From Nemertoderma westbladi (lineage: Eukaryota > Xenacoelomorpha > Nemertodermatida > Nemertodermatidae): a DNA stretch of 64,000 nucleotides. The position numbers and the translations under genes were made by a program. Location: contig JAUCBJ010007457.1 of assembly GCA_032718475.1 (NCBI GenBank), forward strand, positions 27,705-91,704. The letters are read 5' to 3'. The notes under the pieces were generated by a model. The model was not told the origin of the DNA, ran no database searches, and saw only the letters and a list, made by a program, of their open reading frames with translations. Positions 1 through 11,900 of the stretch are shown here, piece after piece; within the stretch, counting starts at the first letter, position 1, and each line of letters starts with the position of its first letter.

Positions 1-3000
1 AGTTCCATTATTACCCCTCAGTAAACCATTACTATCTATAACAATACTATTTCCTTCAGTGTCATTCAAAACTCCATTTGTATCAAAGAAAATGTTATCA
101 CCATTACTATCTTTAGTTATTTGTCCTGAAATCCCAATAAAATAGGATCCTGCATTTAAACTAAGATTATTATTATGTGCATCTTTTAAAGGAGAACCAC
201 GATCATTTATGATGCCATTCCTGTTGCATTGTAGTTTATGTCCTTCAGCATTATGCAGTCGGCCCTGAGAATCAATTATTACAGGCCGGCCATCAGAACT
301 CTTTAAACAATTGTTTTGCGAATTATATACCACACTTTCAAGAGTCTGCAGCCCTAAAGCAACAGCATTGCCATTAGGGTCTGTTAAAAGAGTCCCATCT
401 GGTTTCCTTAATTTACCATCTGGTGTCCTTTCCAAGGGCTCCCCATTTGAAGAGAATATCTGACCATCTTCTCTAACAACCACAGGTTTCCCATCTGAAC
501 CTACAACAGGATTACCATTACCATCAGTTAGTTCTTTAAAAGGAGAAACACCCGTTCTTGATTTTCTGCCCTTTGGATCAACTAACTTTACATCTGGTGC
601 TAATGTCATTGGATCACCCTTATTATTCTTGACATGCCCATCACCTCCAACAGTTACGGGTTTCCCATCAGGGCCTAAGATTGGTTTCCCATCACAGGAG
701 TACAATTTATTTCCACGACCAAGAGTTGCTGGTTTTCCATCAGGACCTAGAATAGGTTTCCCATTTTCATCTATAATTTCTCCTTTAGGATTTACTTTTA
801 GTGGTTTTCCATCTGAATCATATATTTGACCATTTGGAGCTAATGTCAATGGTCTGCCTTTCTCATCAACTAGTGGTTCTCCATTTGGATTGTAAAGCTG
901 AGTTCCAGGACCAAGTACAATAGGATTACCTTCTGCATCTAATACAGGACTTCCATCTGGATTCAACAACTTTCCATTAGGGTCTTTATTCAATTTATTT
1001 CCATTTGCATCGAATAAGTCTCCATTATCTCCAACAAGTATTGGATTTCCAGAATTATCTAAAATAGGGTTTTTATCTGAACCAATAAGAGGTTTCATAG
1101 TGTTTACTTTGGCAGGAGAGCCATCTGGATTAGTAATGGGATCACCGTTTGTATCAATCAATGTGCCATCTTTAGAAACTGCTACTGGTGATCCATCACT
1201 GTCAACAAGTTGTCCATTGTTATTCAATGATAATGGATGTCCTTTTTCATCAACAATTGGCTTGCCTTCAGGGCTATAAAGCAAGCTATCAGGACCTAAT
1301 GATATAGGCATACCTTCACTATCAACTAAGGGTTTACCATCTGGACCAAATAATTCACCATTCGAACCAATGCGTACTGGGTTACCATCAGCATCTTTTA
1401 ACTGACCATTTGGAGATAACATCAATGGTTTCCCATCAGGTCCAAGTATCGGTTCTCCATTTGAATTATATACCATGCTATCTGGTATTCCTGGGTCTAA
1501 AGCAACATCATTGCCATGAGGGTCTTTTAAAATGCTCCCATCTGGTTTCCTTAATTTACCATCTGGTGTCCTTTCCAAGGGCTCCCCATTTGAAGCGAAT
1601 ATCTGACCATCTTCTCTAACAACCACAGGTTTCCCATCCGAACCTACAACAGGATTGCCATTCTCATCAGTTAGTTCTTTAAAAGGAGAAACACCTGTTC
1701 TTGATTTTCTGCCCTTTGGATCAACTAACTTTCCATCTGGTGCTAATGTCATTGGATCACCCTTATTATTCTTTACACGCCCATCACCTCCAACAGTTAC
1801 AAGTTTCCCATCAGGGCCTAAGATTGGTTTCCCATCAGAGGAGTACAATTTATTTCCACGACCAAGAGTTGCTGGTTTTCCATCAGGACCTAGAATATGT
1901 TTCCCATTTTCATCGGTAATTTCTCCTTTAGGATTTACTTTTAGTGGTTTCCCATCTGAATCATATATTTGACCATTTGGAGCTAATGTCAATGGTCTGC
2001 CTTTCTCATCAACTAGTGGTTCTCCATTCGGATTGTAAAGCTGAGTTCCAGGACCAAGTACAATAGGATTACCTTCTGCATCTAATACAGGACTTCCATC
2101 TGGATTCAACAACTTTCCATTAGGGTCTTTATTCAATTTATTACCATTTGTATCGAATAAGTCTCCATTATCTCCAACAAGTATTGGATTTCCAGAGTTA
2201 TCTAAAATAGGGTTTTTATCCGAACCAATAAGAGGTTTCATAGTGTTTACTTTGGCAGGAGAGCCATCTGGATTAGTAATGGGATCACCGTTTGTATCAA
2301 TCAATGTGCCATCTTTAGAAACTGCTACTGGTGATCCATCACTGTCAACAAGTTGTCCATTGTTATTCAATGATATTGGATGTCCTTTTTCATCAACAAT
2401 TGGCTTGCCTTCAGGGCTATAAAGCAAGCTATCAGGACCTAATGATATAGGCATACCTTCACTATCAACTAAGGGTTTACCATCTGGACCAAATAATTCA
2501 CCATTGGAACCAATGCGTACTGGGTTACCATCAGCATCTTTTAACTGACCACTTGGAGATAACATCAATGGTTTCCCATCAGGTCCAAGTATCGGTTCTC
2601 CATTTGAATTATATACCATGCTATCTGGTATTCCTGGGTCTAAAGCAACATCATTGCCATGAGGGTCTTTTAAAATGCTCCCATCTGGTTTCCTTAATTT
2701 ACCATCTGGTGTCCTTTCCAAGGGCTCCCCATTTGAAGAGAATATCTGTCCATCTTCTCTAACAACCACAGGTTTCCCATCCGAACCTACAACAGGATTG
2801 CCATTCTCATCAGTTAGTTCTTTAAAAGGAGAAACACCTGTTCTTGATTTTCTGCCCTTTGGATCAACTAACTTTCCATCTGGTGCTAATGTCATTGGAT
2901 CACCCTTATTATTCTTGACATGCCCATCACCTCCAACAGTTATGGGTTTCCCATCAGGGCCTAAGATTGGTTTCCCATCACAGGAGTACAATTTATTTCC

Positions 3001-6000
3001 ACGACCAAGAGTTGCTGGTTTTCCATCAGGACCTAGAATATGTTTCCCATTTTCATCGATAATTTCTCCTTTAGGATTTACTTTTAGTGGTTTTCCATCT
3101 GAATCATATATTTGACCATTTGGAGCTAATGTCAATGGTCTGCCTTTCTCATCAACTAGTGGTTCTCCATTTGGATTGTAAAGCTGAGTTCCAGGACCAA
3201 GTACAATAGGATTACCTTCTGCATCTAATACAGGACTTCCATCTGGATTCAACAACTTTCCATTAGGGTCTTTATTCAATTTATTACCATTTGTATCAAA
3301 TAAGTCTCCATTATCTCCAACAAGTATTGGATTTCCAGAGTTATCTAAAATAGTGTTTTTATCCGAACCAATAAGAGGTTTCATAGTGTTTACTTTGGCA
3401 GGAGAGCCATCTGGATTAGTAATGGGATCACCGTTTGTATCAATCAATGTGCCATCTTTAGAAACTGCTACTGGTGATCCATCACTGTCAACAAGTTGTC
3501 CATTGTTATTCAATGATAATGGATGTCCTTTTTCATCAACAATTGGCTTACCATCAGGGCTATAAAGCAAGCTATCAGGACCTAATGATATAGGCATCCC
3601 TTCACTATCAACTAAGGGTTTACCATCTGGACCAAATAATTCACCATTGGAACCAATGCGTACTGGGTTACCATCAGCATCTTTTAACTGACCATTTGGA
3701 GATAACATCAATGGTTTCCCATCAGGTCCAAGTATCGGTTCTCCATTTGAATTATATACCATGCTATCTGGTATTCCTGGGTCTAAAGCAACATCATTGC
3801 CATGAGGGTCTTTTAAAATGCTCCCATCTGGTTTCCTTAATTTACCATCTGGTGTCCTTTCCAAGGGCTCCCCATTTGAAGAGAATATCTGACCATCTTC
3901 TCTAACAACCACAGGTTTCCCATCCGAACCTACAACAGGATTGCCATTCTCATCAGTTAGTTCTTTAAAAGGAGAAACACCTGTTCTTGATTTTCTGCCC
4001 TTTGGATCAACTAACTTTCCATCTGGTGCTAATGTCATTGGATCACCCTTATTATTCTTGACATGCCCATCACCTCCAACAGTTACGGGTTTCCCATCAG
4101 GGCCTAAGATTGGTTTCCCATCACAGGAGTACAATTTATTTCCACGACCAAGAGTTGCTGGTTTTCCATCAGGACCTAGAATAGGTTTCCCATTTTCATC
4201 GATAATTTCTCCTTTAGGATTTACTTTTAGCGGTTTCCCATCTGAATCATATATTTGACCGTTTGGAGCTAATGTCAATGGTCTGCCTTTCTCATCAACT
4301 AGTGGTTCTCCATTCGGATTGTAAAGCTGAGTTCCAGGACCAAGTACAATAGGATTACCTTCTGCATCTAATACAGGACTTCCATCTGGATTCAACAACT
4401 TTCCATTGGGGTCTTTATCAAGTTGATTTCCTTGAGAGTCACAAACAACCCCATCATCTGAAATAAATAGCGGTTTTCCATCTTGCCCAATGACGGGTGT
4501 ACCATTAGCATCAAGCAGAATAGCAGGTTTGTTTTCATTATCACTGTAAGGCACTGAAGAATCCATTCGTGGGTCATTAGAACTCAATGTTGCTGGCATT
4601 CCATCTGCTTGAGTCAGTCTCCTACCATCTGGGGTCATCAGCTCGCCATTTGGTGCCAAACTAATGTTTGAACCATCACTGTCCATTATTTGCCCATCCG
4701 GATTGATTGTTAGAACATCACCATTTGGGTTTTTAATAGGTTGACCATCGCTACCCAGTAAAGTATTGCCAGGTGGCAATTTTAATGGCTTTCCATCTTT
4801 TCCCAATATTGGTTTCCCATTGGACCCAATTATTTCCCCACCCGGCCCTATACTAACAGGTTTCATATCTGGTCCAATTATTTGACCATTGGGAGACATT
4901 ATTATGTTTTGACCCTTAGCATCAAGCAATGGTTGCCCATCTGGACCATAAACGTTTCTGCCTGGAATACTTTTCAAAGGAGCACCATTGGTTCCAGATG
5001 CTGCATTCCCATTATCATCTAAAATTAACCCAGTTTCTGGATCTCTCTTCAATATATTACCAGCTTCAGACATTAATGTTCCATCTTCCTTGAGAACTAT
5101 GGGTGAACCATCAGGTGCCAGGAGTGGCGTACCATCATCTGTGCATAATGTACCATCTGGTCGAACTGTAAGAGGTTTTCTATCAGGGCCATAGAGGGGC
5201 TGGCCTTGGTTGTCAAGTAGATTACCTTTTCTATCCTTACCAAAAGAGCCCTGTCTAGGTCTGCCTGGTTCAACTGGCTGTAAAATATCGCCGTTGCCAT
5301 TGACAATAGGTATTCCATCCGAATCGACTAGCTGACCATTAGGACCATGTTGTAGAGGTTCACCATCACCATCAAGAATTTCCCCATCTGGTGAAACTGA
5401 AAGTGGTTTACCATTTGATCCAATTAATGGAACTCCATCAGGCCCAAAGAGATGACAATCTTTACCAAGAATTAATGGGTCTCCCTCAGGGTTTAACAGA
5501 GGCGATCCATCTTCATACAGGAGTTCACCATCAGGCCCGATATGAATAGGTACTCCATTTGCATCATGCAGCTTACCATCTGATCCTATTGTAATGGGAT
5601 CAAAATTGCTATCAACAAGAGGAGAACCATCTGGACCAAACAAAGTATTTTGTGGTGACATTCCATGTGGAATACCTGATGGACCAGAAAGGGGTTGTCC
5701 ATCAGGTCCAACCAACTGCCCATTCCGCAATACATCCACAGGTGAACCATCACCTTGTTTAATCCGCCCATCTTTCCCAACACATAATGGTTGCCCATCA
5801 TTGCCATGTATCGGCTGTCCGTCAGGCCCATATATCCCACAATCTGGTCCCAAACTGATTGGCTTTCCATCTGGCCCCTTAATTGGCTTCCCAACATAGT
5901 CAGTAATCTCGCCATTTGGTCTGATCATTACTGGATGTCCATCTGGTCCTATAATTCTACCATCGGGAGTGATTGTTAATGGTTTACCATCGGGACCTAA

Positions 6001-6704
6001 TATCGGTTTACCATCTGGGCTGTAAAGTTTCGCCAATGGGGCAGTCGATAGAGGTTTCCCATTAACATCTAGTATTGGTTTACCATTTGCACCATATAAA
6101 TCACCTCCAGGACCAACATGTATTGGAGACCCATCTGAGTTGGTTAACTGTCCATCTGGATTTACTCTCAATGGGTTACCTGTAGAATCAACTAAAGGTT
6201 TCCCATCTGGTCCACTTAACCCACAATTAGGTCCAATACTAAGAGGGTGTCCATCTCTACCCACCAAAGGTTGTCCTTCATCATTCAGTAAAGCTCCAGA
6301 TGGGTCGACTTTAATTGGTTTACCATTGGCTTGTCGCAGTTGGCCATCTGGCCCTAATATGATTGGCTGTCCATTCTCATCTAGAAGGGGGTATCCATTA
6401 GGCCCGGTGACTACTCCAGTAGACCCTTGTTTGAGCGGGTCCCCCTCTGCATTGACCAACTGTTTCCCGGATGCATCAACCAGACCCCCATCAGGTCCAA
6501 CATACACTGGGTTCCCTTCATCATCTACAAGCCCTCCATCTGGGGCCTGCAGTATAAACTTCCCATCTGGTGTCTGTAATGGCTTCCCATCCTTCCCCAA
6601 TAGGGGATGGGTCCCAGGCCCCTTTCCCTTTGACCTAGCAGACTCCCTACGACTCATTTTCCTTAAAACAGACTCTTTTCGCTTTTTATCCACTTCAGAA
6701 GCAC
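1..6704 (-). CDS. FLN: Giant exon: basic linker plus DG-P octad repeat region (open at left edge)
   Basis: The minus-strand frame is open from 6704 to base 1 (2234 codons plus two bases). It starts behind an AG at 6705-6706 whose phase fits the Ig2 exon 517 bp upstream. Residues after the junction are basic (ASEVDKKRKESVLRKMSRRE). The rest is a repeat of about eight residues, seen as DGxPLxxx and DGxLxxGP in 16- and 24-residue groups, e.g. DGELLYEDGSPLLNPEGDPL. The conserved positions are Gly after Asp/Asn, Pro two after Gly, then Leu/Ile/Val. There is no Ig fold, signal peptide or membrane segment. The period is 8, so it is not collagen, and it lacks the RTX nonapeptide GGxGxDxUx. A 381-residue block repeats about 3.5 times. 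I do not recognise the family; a surface, elastic or spacer role is unproven. It could instead be a separate gene starting at Met 6717 or 6657, but the exact phase match favours splicing to filamin. Confidence 0.78.
354..4415 (-). repeat. 1143-bp in-frame tandem duplication inside the DG-P coding exon
   Basis: Landmarks recur at exactly 1143 bp (381 codons), for example the segments beginning at 354, 1497, 2640 and 3783. The fourth copy is partial, diverging near 4415. The copies differ by scattered single bases only and keep one reading frame, so the protein carries about 3.5 nearly identical 381-residue blocks. Sequence outside the block is divergent DG-P repeat, implying a recent unequal exchange on top of an older octad expansion. 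Confidence 0.93.
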
Positions 6705-7221
6705 CTATGGAATTCATATATTTATCAAGCACCAATGTATAAATAAGGTTATGGTATATCAAATTATTCTTAATATTAATAATCGTAGCTATGAGATGCA
6801 ATATCGACGACAATTAATCAAAATAATTACTTAAGATTTTTACTTACTTAATTTGACCTACTGAGTAATACTAGATGCAAGACATAATATTTGTGTACTA
6901 AGACATTATAACTATAGACTATAATAATTAAGATTATGAATAGTCAGACAAGGTTTCTATTATATTAGTTGTAATAATATCTGAGTAAACCGAATGTTTA
7001 AATTTATTATGTATATAATTTTAATATATCGACTAAACATTAACAAAATTAGGTTTTGCATAGTCTATGAGGGTCCTTGTCTCAGGGAAATCATTTTGAA
7101 ATGGAATTCAAAAATATAAATATATGATTGAATGACGTCTGACTTAGATATCATTAACAATAGAATTCTTGCGATCCTCTTGTAGAAACATGAATTATCC
7201 ATACCGAATAGGGCTACCTAC
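6705..7221 (-). other. Filamin intron, 517 bp
   Basis: AT-rich sequence between donor GTAGGT (7221) and acceptor ATTCCATAG (6705). The acceptor has a weak pyrimidine tract. A stop (TAA, about 6805-6807) limits upstream extension of the downstream exon frame. No other gene or repeat seen. Confidence 0.75.
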
Positions 7222-7422
7222 CTGGCGATATTCTAACAGAATATGGACTTTTTGGAATATTATCCCCGCCAAATGTAATCCCGATATTTCTAATACCAGA
7301 TGTTGTTGGTACGTAACGACATTCGTATATGTCTCCGTGGACTTTATTGAGTTTCATACGAGTTGTTTCAGATGAACCATCTTCATCAACAATATTCACT
7401 TCAACATGACCATTACCGGCAT
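7222..7422 (-). CDS. FLN: Filamin exon: remainder of Ig repeat 2
   Basis: Phase 1 to phase 1, 201 nt, residues 411-477 plus a split codon. AGNGHVEVNIVDEDG, HGDIYECRYVPTTSGIRNIG and ITFGGDNIPKSPYSVRIS show the canonical filamin-Ig order: a G-x-Y-x-x-x-Y-x-P turn, a GG-x-x-IP-x-SP hairpin and a final strand. The acceptor is TTTAATTATTCACAG at 7423-7424 and the donor GTAGGTAG at 7221. The exit base G joins GT of the next exon to give Gly, matching the phase of the giant exon at 6704. Confidence 0.92.
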
Positions 7423-7697
7423 CTGTGAATAATTAAACAAATTGAACCGAGTGAACCGAGCACCGAGCACCTCTACTTAGTAAAAAAAATACAAACGAGT
7501 CGTTAAATATTATTTAACCAATATTTTAGTAAACTATGTTACATTGTTAAAAATAGTAATCACTGGTAATAATACATGTTAAATTAATATTGGAATATGA
7601 CTGAATAAATTATTCTTTGTCCAAAAAATAACAATAAATATATCCCACAACCATTATCAGAGAGAATAGAATGTCACAAACGATGATATGATTGTAA
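7423..7697 (-). other. Intron segment between Ig2 exon and 24-bp satellite
   Basis: AT-rich intronic DNA without recognisable coding or RNA features. It contains the acceptor of the Ig2 exon at its left end. Confidence 0.7.
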
Positions 7698-8971
7698 CAA
7701 AATCAGCTACTCCCTCAACCAAAGTACCAGCTACACCCACAACCAAAGTACCAGCTACACCCACAACCAAAGTACCAGCTACACCCTCAACCAAAGTATC
7801 AGCTACACCATCAACCAAAGTACCTGCTACACTATCAACCAAAGTACCAGCTACACCGTCAACCAAAGTACCAGCTACACCCTCAACCAAAGTACCAGCT
7901 ACACCATCAACCAAAGTACCAGCTACACCCTCAACCAAAGTACCTGCTACACTATCAACCAAAGTACCAGCTACACCGTCAACCAAAGTACCAGCTACAC
8001 CCTCAACCAAAGTATCAGCTACACCATCAACCAAAGTACCTGCTACACTATCAACCAAAGTACCAGCTACACCGTCAACCAAAGTACCAGCTACACCCTC
8101 AACCAAAGTACCAGCTACACCATCAACCAAAGTACCAGCTACACCATCAACCAAAGTACCTGCTACACTATCAACCAAAGTACCAGCTACACCGTCAACC
8201 AAAGTACCAGCTACACCCTCAACCAAAGTACCAGCTACACCATCAACCAAAGTACCAGCTACACCATCAACCAAAGTACCTGCTACACTATCAACCAAAG
8301 TACCAGCTACACCGTCAACCAAAGTACCAGCTACACCCTCAACCAAAGTACCAGCTACACCCTCAACCAAAGTACCAGCTACACCCTCAACCAAAGTACC
8401 AGCTACACCCTCAACCAAAGTACCAGCTACACCCTCAACCAAAGTACCAGCTACACCCTCAACCAAAGTACCAGCTACACCCTCAACCAAAGTACCAGCT
8501 ACACCCTCAACCAAAGTATCAGCTACACCCTCAACCAAAGTACCAGCTACACCATCAACCAAAGTACCAGCTACACCCTCAACCAAAGTACCAGCTACAC
8601 CCTCAACCAAAGTACCAGCTACACCCTCAACCAAAGTACCAGCTACACCCTCAACCAAAGTACCAGCTACACCCTCAACCAAAGTACCAGCTACACTCTC
8701 AACCAAAGTACCAACTACACCCTCAACCAAAGTACCAGCTACACCTTTCAAACAAAGTGCCAGCTACACCATCAACCAAAGTACCAGCTACACCCTCAAC
8801 CAAAGTACCAGCTACACCCTCAACCAAAGTACCAGCTACACCCTCAACCAAAGTACCAGCTACACTCTCAATCAAAGTACCAACTACACCCTCAACCAAA
8901 GTACCAGCTACACACTCAAACAAAATACCAGCTACACCCTCAAACAAAATACCAGCTACACTCTCAACCAA

Positions 8972-11900
8972 AGTACCAGCTACACCCTCAACCAAAGTAC
9001 CTGCTACACCATCAACCAAAGTACGAGCTACACCATCAACCAAAGTACCAGCTACACCATCAACCAAAGTACCAGCTACACCATCAACCAAAGTACCAGC
9101 TACACCATCAACCAAAGTACCAGCTACACCATCAACCAAAGTACCAGCTACACCATCAACCAAAGTACCAGCTACACCCTCAACCAAAGTACCAGCTACA
9201 CCATCAACCAAAGTACCAGCTACACCATCAACCAAAGTACCAGCTACACCCTCAACCAAAGTACCAGCTACACCCTCAACCAAAGTACCAGCTACACCAT
9301 CAACCAAAGTACCAGCTACACCCTCAACCAAAGTACCAGCTACACCCTCAACCAAAGTACCAGCTACACCCTCAACCAAAGTACCAGCTACACTCTCAAT
9401 CAAAGTACCAACTACACCCTCAACCAAAGTACCAGCTACACACTCAAACAAAGTACCAGCTACACCATCAACCAAAGTACCAGCTACACCATCAACCAAA
9501 GTACCAGCTACACCCTCAACCAAAGTACCAGCTACACCCTCAACCAAAGTACCAGCTACACCATCAACCATAGTACCAGCTACACCATCAACCAAAGTAC
9601 CAGCTACACCCTCAACCAAAGTACCAGCTACACCCTCAAACAAAATACCAGCTACACTCTCAACCAAAGTACCAGCTACACCCTCAACCAAAGTACCTGC
9701 TACACCATCAACCAAAGTACCAGCTACACCATCAACCAAAGTACCAGCTACACCCTCAACCAAAGTACCAGCTACACCATCAACCAAAGTACCAGCTACA
9801 CCATCAACCAAAGTACCAGCTACACCCTCAACCAAAGTACCAGCTACACCATCAACCAAAGTACCAGCTACACCATCAACCAAAGTACCAGCTACACCCT
9901 CAACCAAAGTACCAGCTACACCCTCAACCAAAGTACCAGCTACACCATCAACCAAAGTACCAGCTACACCATCAACCAAAGTACCAGCTACACCATCAAC
10001 CAAAGTACCAGCTACACCCTCAACCAAAGTACCAGCTACACCCTCAACCAAAGTACCAGCTACACCCTCAACCAAAGTACCAGCTACACTCTCAATCAAA
10101 GTACCAACTACACCCTCAACCAAAGTACCAGCTACACACTCAAACAAAATACCAGCTACACCCTCAAACAAAATACCAGCTACACTCTCAACCAAAGTAC
10201 CAGCTACACCCTCAACCAAAGTACCAGCTACACCTTCAACCAAAGTACCAGCTACACCCTCAAACAAAATACCAGCTACACTCTCAACCAAAGTACCAGC
10301 TACACCCTCAACCAAAGTACCAGCTACACCCTCAACCAAAGTACCAGCTACACCCTCAACCAAAGTACCAGCTACACTCTCAATCAAAGTACCAACTACA
10401 CCCTCAACCAAAGTACCAGCTACACACTCAAACAAAATACCAGCTACACCCTCAAACAAAATACCAGCTACACTCTCAACCAAAGTACCAGCTACACCCT
10501 CAACCAAAGTACCTGCTACACCCCCAACCAAAGTACCAGCTACACTCTCAACCAAAGTACAAGCTACACCCCCAACCAAAGTACCAGCTACACCCTCAAC
10601 CAAAGTACCAGCTACACCCCCAACCAAAGTACAAGCTACACCCTCAACCAAAGTACCTGCTACACCATCAACCAAAGTACCTGCTACACCATCAACCAAA
10701 GTACCAGCTACACCATCAACCGAAGTATCAGCTACACCATCAACCAAAGTATCAGCTACTCCCTCAACCAAAGTACCAGCTACACCATCAACCAAAGTAC
10801 CAGCTACACCCTCAACCAAAGTACCAGCTACACCATCAAACAAAGTACCAGCTACACCCTCAACCAAAGTACCAGCTACACCCTCAACCAAAGTATCAGC
10901 TACACCCTCAACCAAAGTACCAGCTACACCCTCAACCAAAGTACCAGCTACACCGTCAACCAAAGTACCAGCTACACTCTCAACCAAAGTACCAGCTACA
11001 CCGTCAACCAAAGTACCAGCTACACTCTCAACCAAAGTACCAGCTACACCGTCAACCAAAGTACCAGCTACACTCTCAACCAAAGTACCAGCTACACTCT
11101 CAACCAAAGTACCTGCTACACCATCAACCAAAGTACCAGCTACACCATCAACCAAAGTACCAGCTACACCATCAACCAAAGTACCAGCTACACCGTCAAC
11201 CAAAGTACCAGCTACACTCTCAACCAAAGTACCAGCTACACCGTCAACCAAAGTACCAGCTACACTCTCAACCAAAGTACCAGCTACACTCTCAACCAAA
11301 GTACCTGCTACACCATCAACCAAAGTACCAGCTACACCATCAACCAAAGTACCAGCTACACTCTCAACCAAAGTACCAGCTACACCGTCAACCAAAGTAC
11401 CAGCTACACTCTCAACCAAAGTACCAGCTACACTCTCAACCAAAGTACCTGCTACACCATCAACCAAAGTACCAGCTACACCATCAACCAAAGTACCAGC
11501 TACACCATCAACCAAAGTACCTGCTACACCATCAACCAAAGTACCTGCTACACCATCAACCAAAGTACCAGCTACACCATCAACCAAAGTACCAGCTACA
11601 CCCCCAACCAAAGTACCAGCTACACCATCAAACAAAGTACCAGCTACACCCTCAACCAAAGTACCAGCTACACCCTCAACCAAAGTATCAGCTACACCCT
11701 CAACCAAAGTACCAGCTACACCCTCAACCAAAGTACCAGCTACACCCTCAACCAAAGTACCAGCTACACCCTCAACCAAAGTACCAGCTACACCATCAAC
11801 CAAAGTACCAGCTACACCATCAACCAAAGTACCAGCTACACCCTCAACCAAAGTATCAGCTACACCCCCAACCAAAGTACCAGCTACACCCTCAACCAAA

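Noticed and set aside
1-6704. Collagen or RTX toxin-like identity for the GPDG-rich exon
   Set aside because: Gly is not at every third position and the period is eight. There is no GGxGxDxUx nonapeptide, and the exon joins a filamin Ig exon in phase.
629-6742. Plus-strand ORFs (e.g. 6140-6742, 5594-5899) in the DG-P exon
   Set aside because: Shadows of the minus-strand repeat coding frame (GFPSGP is the reverse reading of the DG-P codons).
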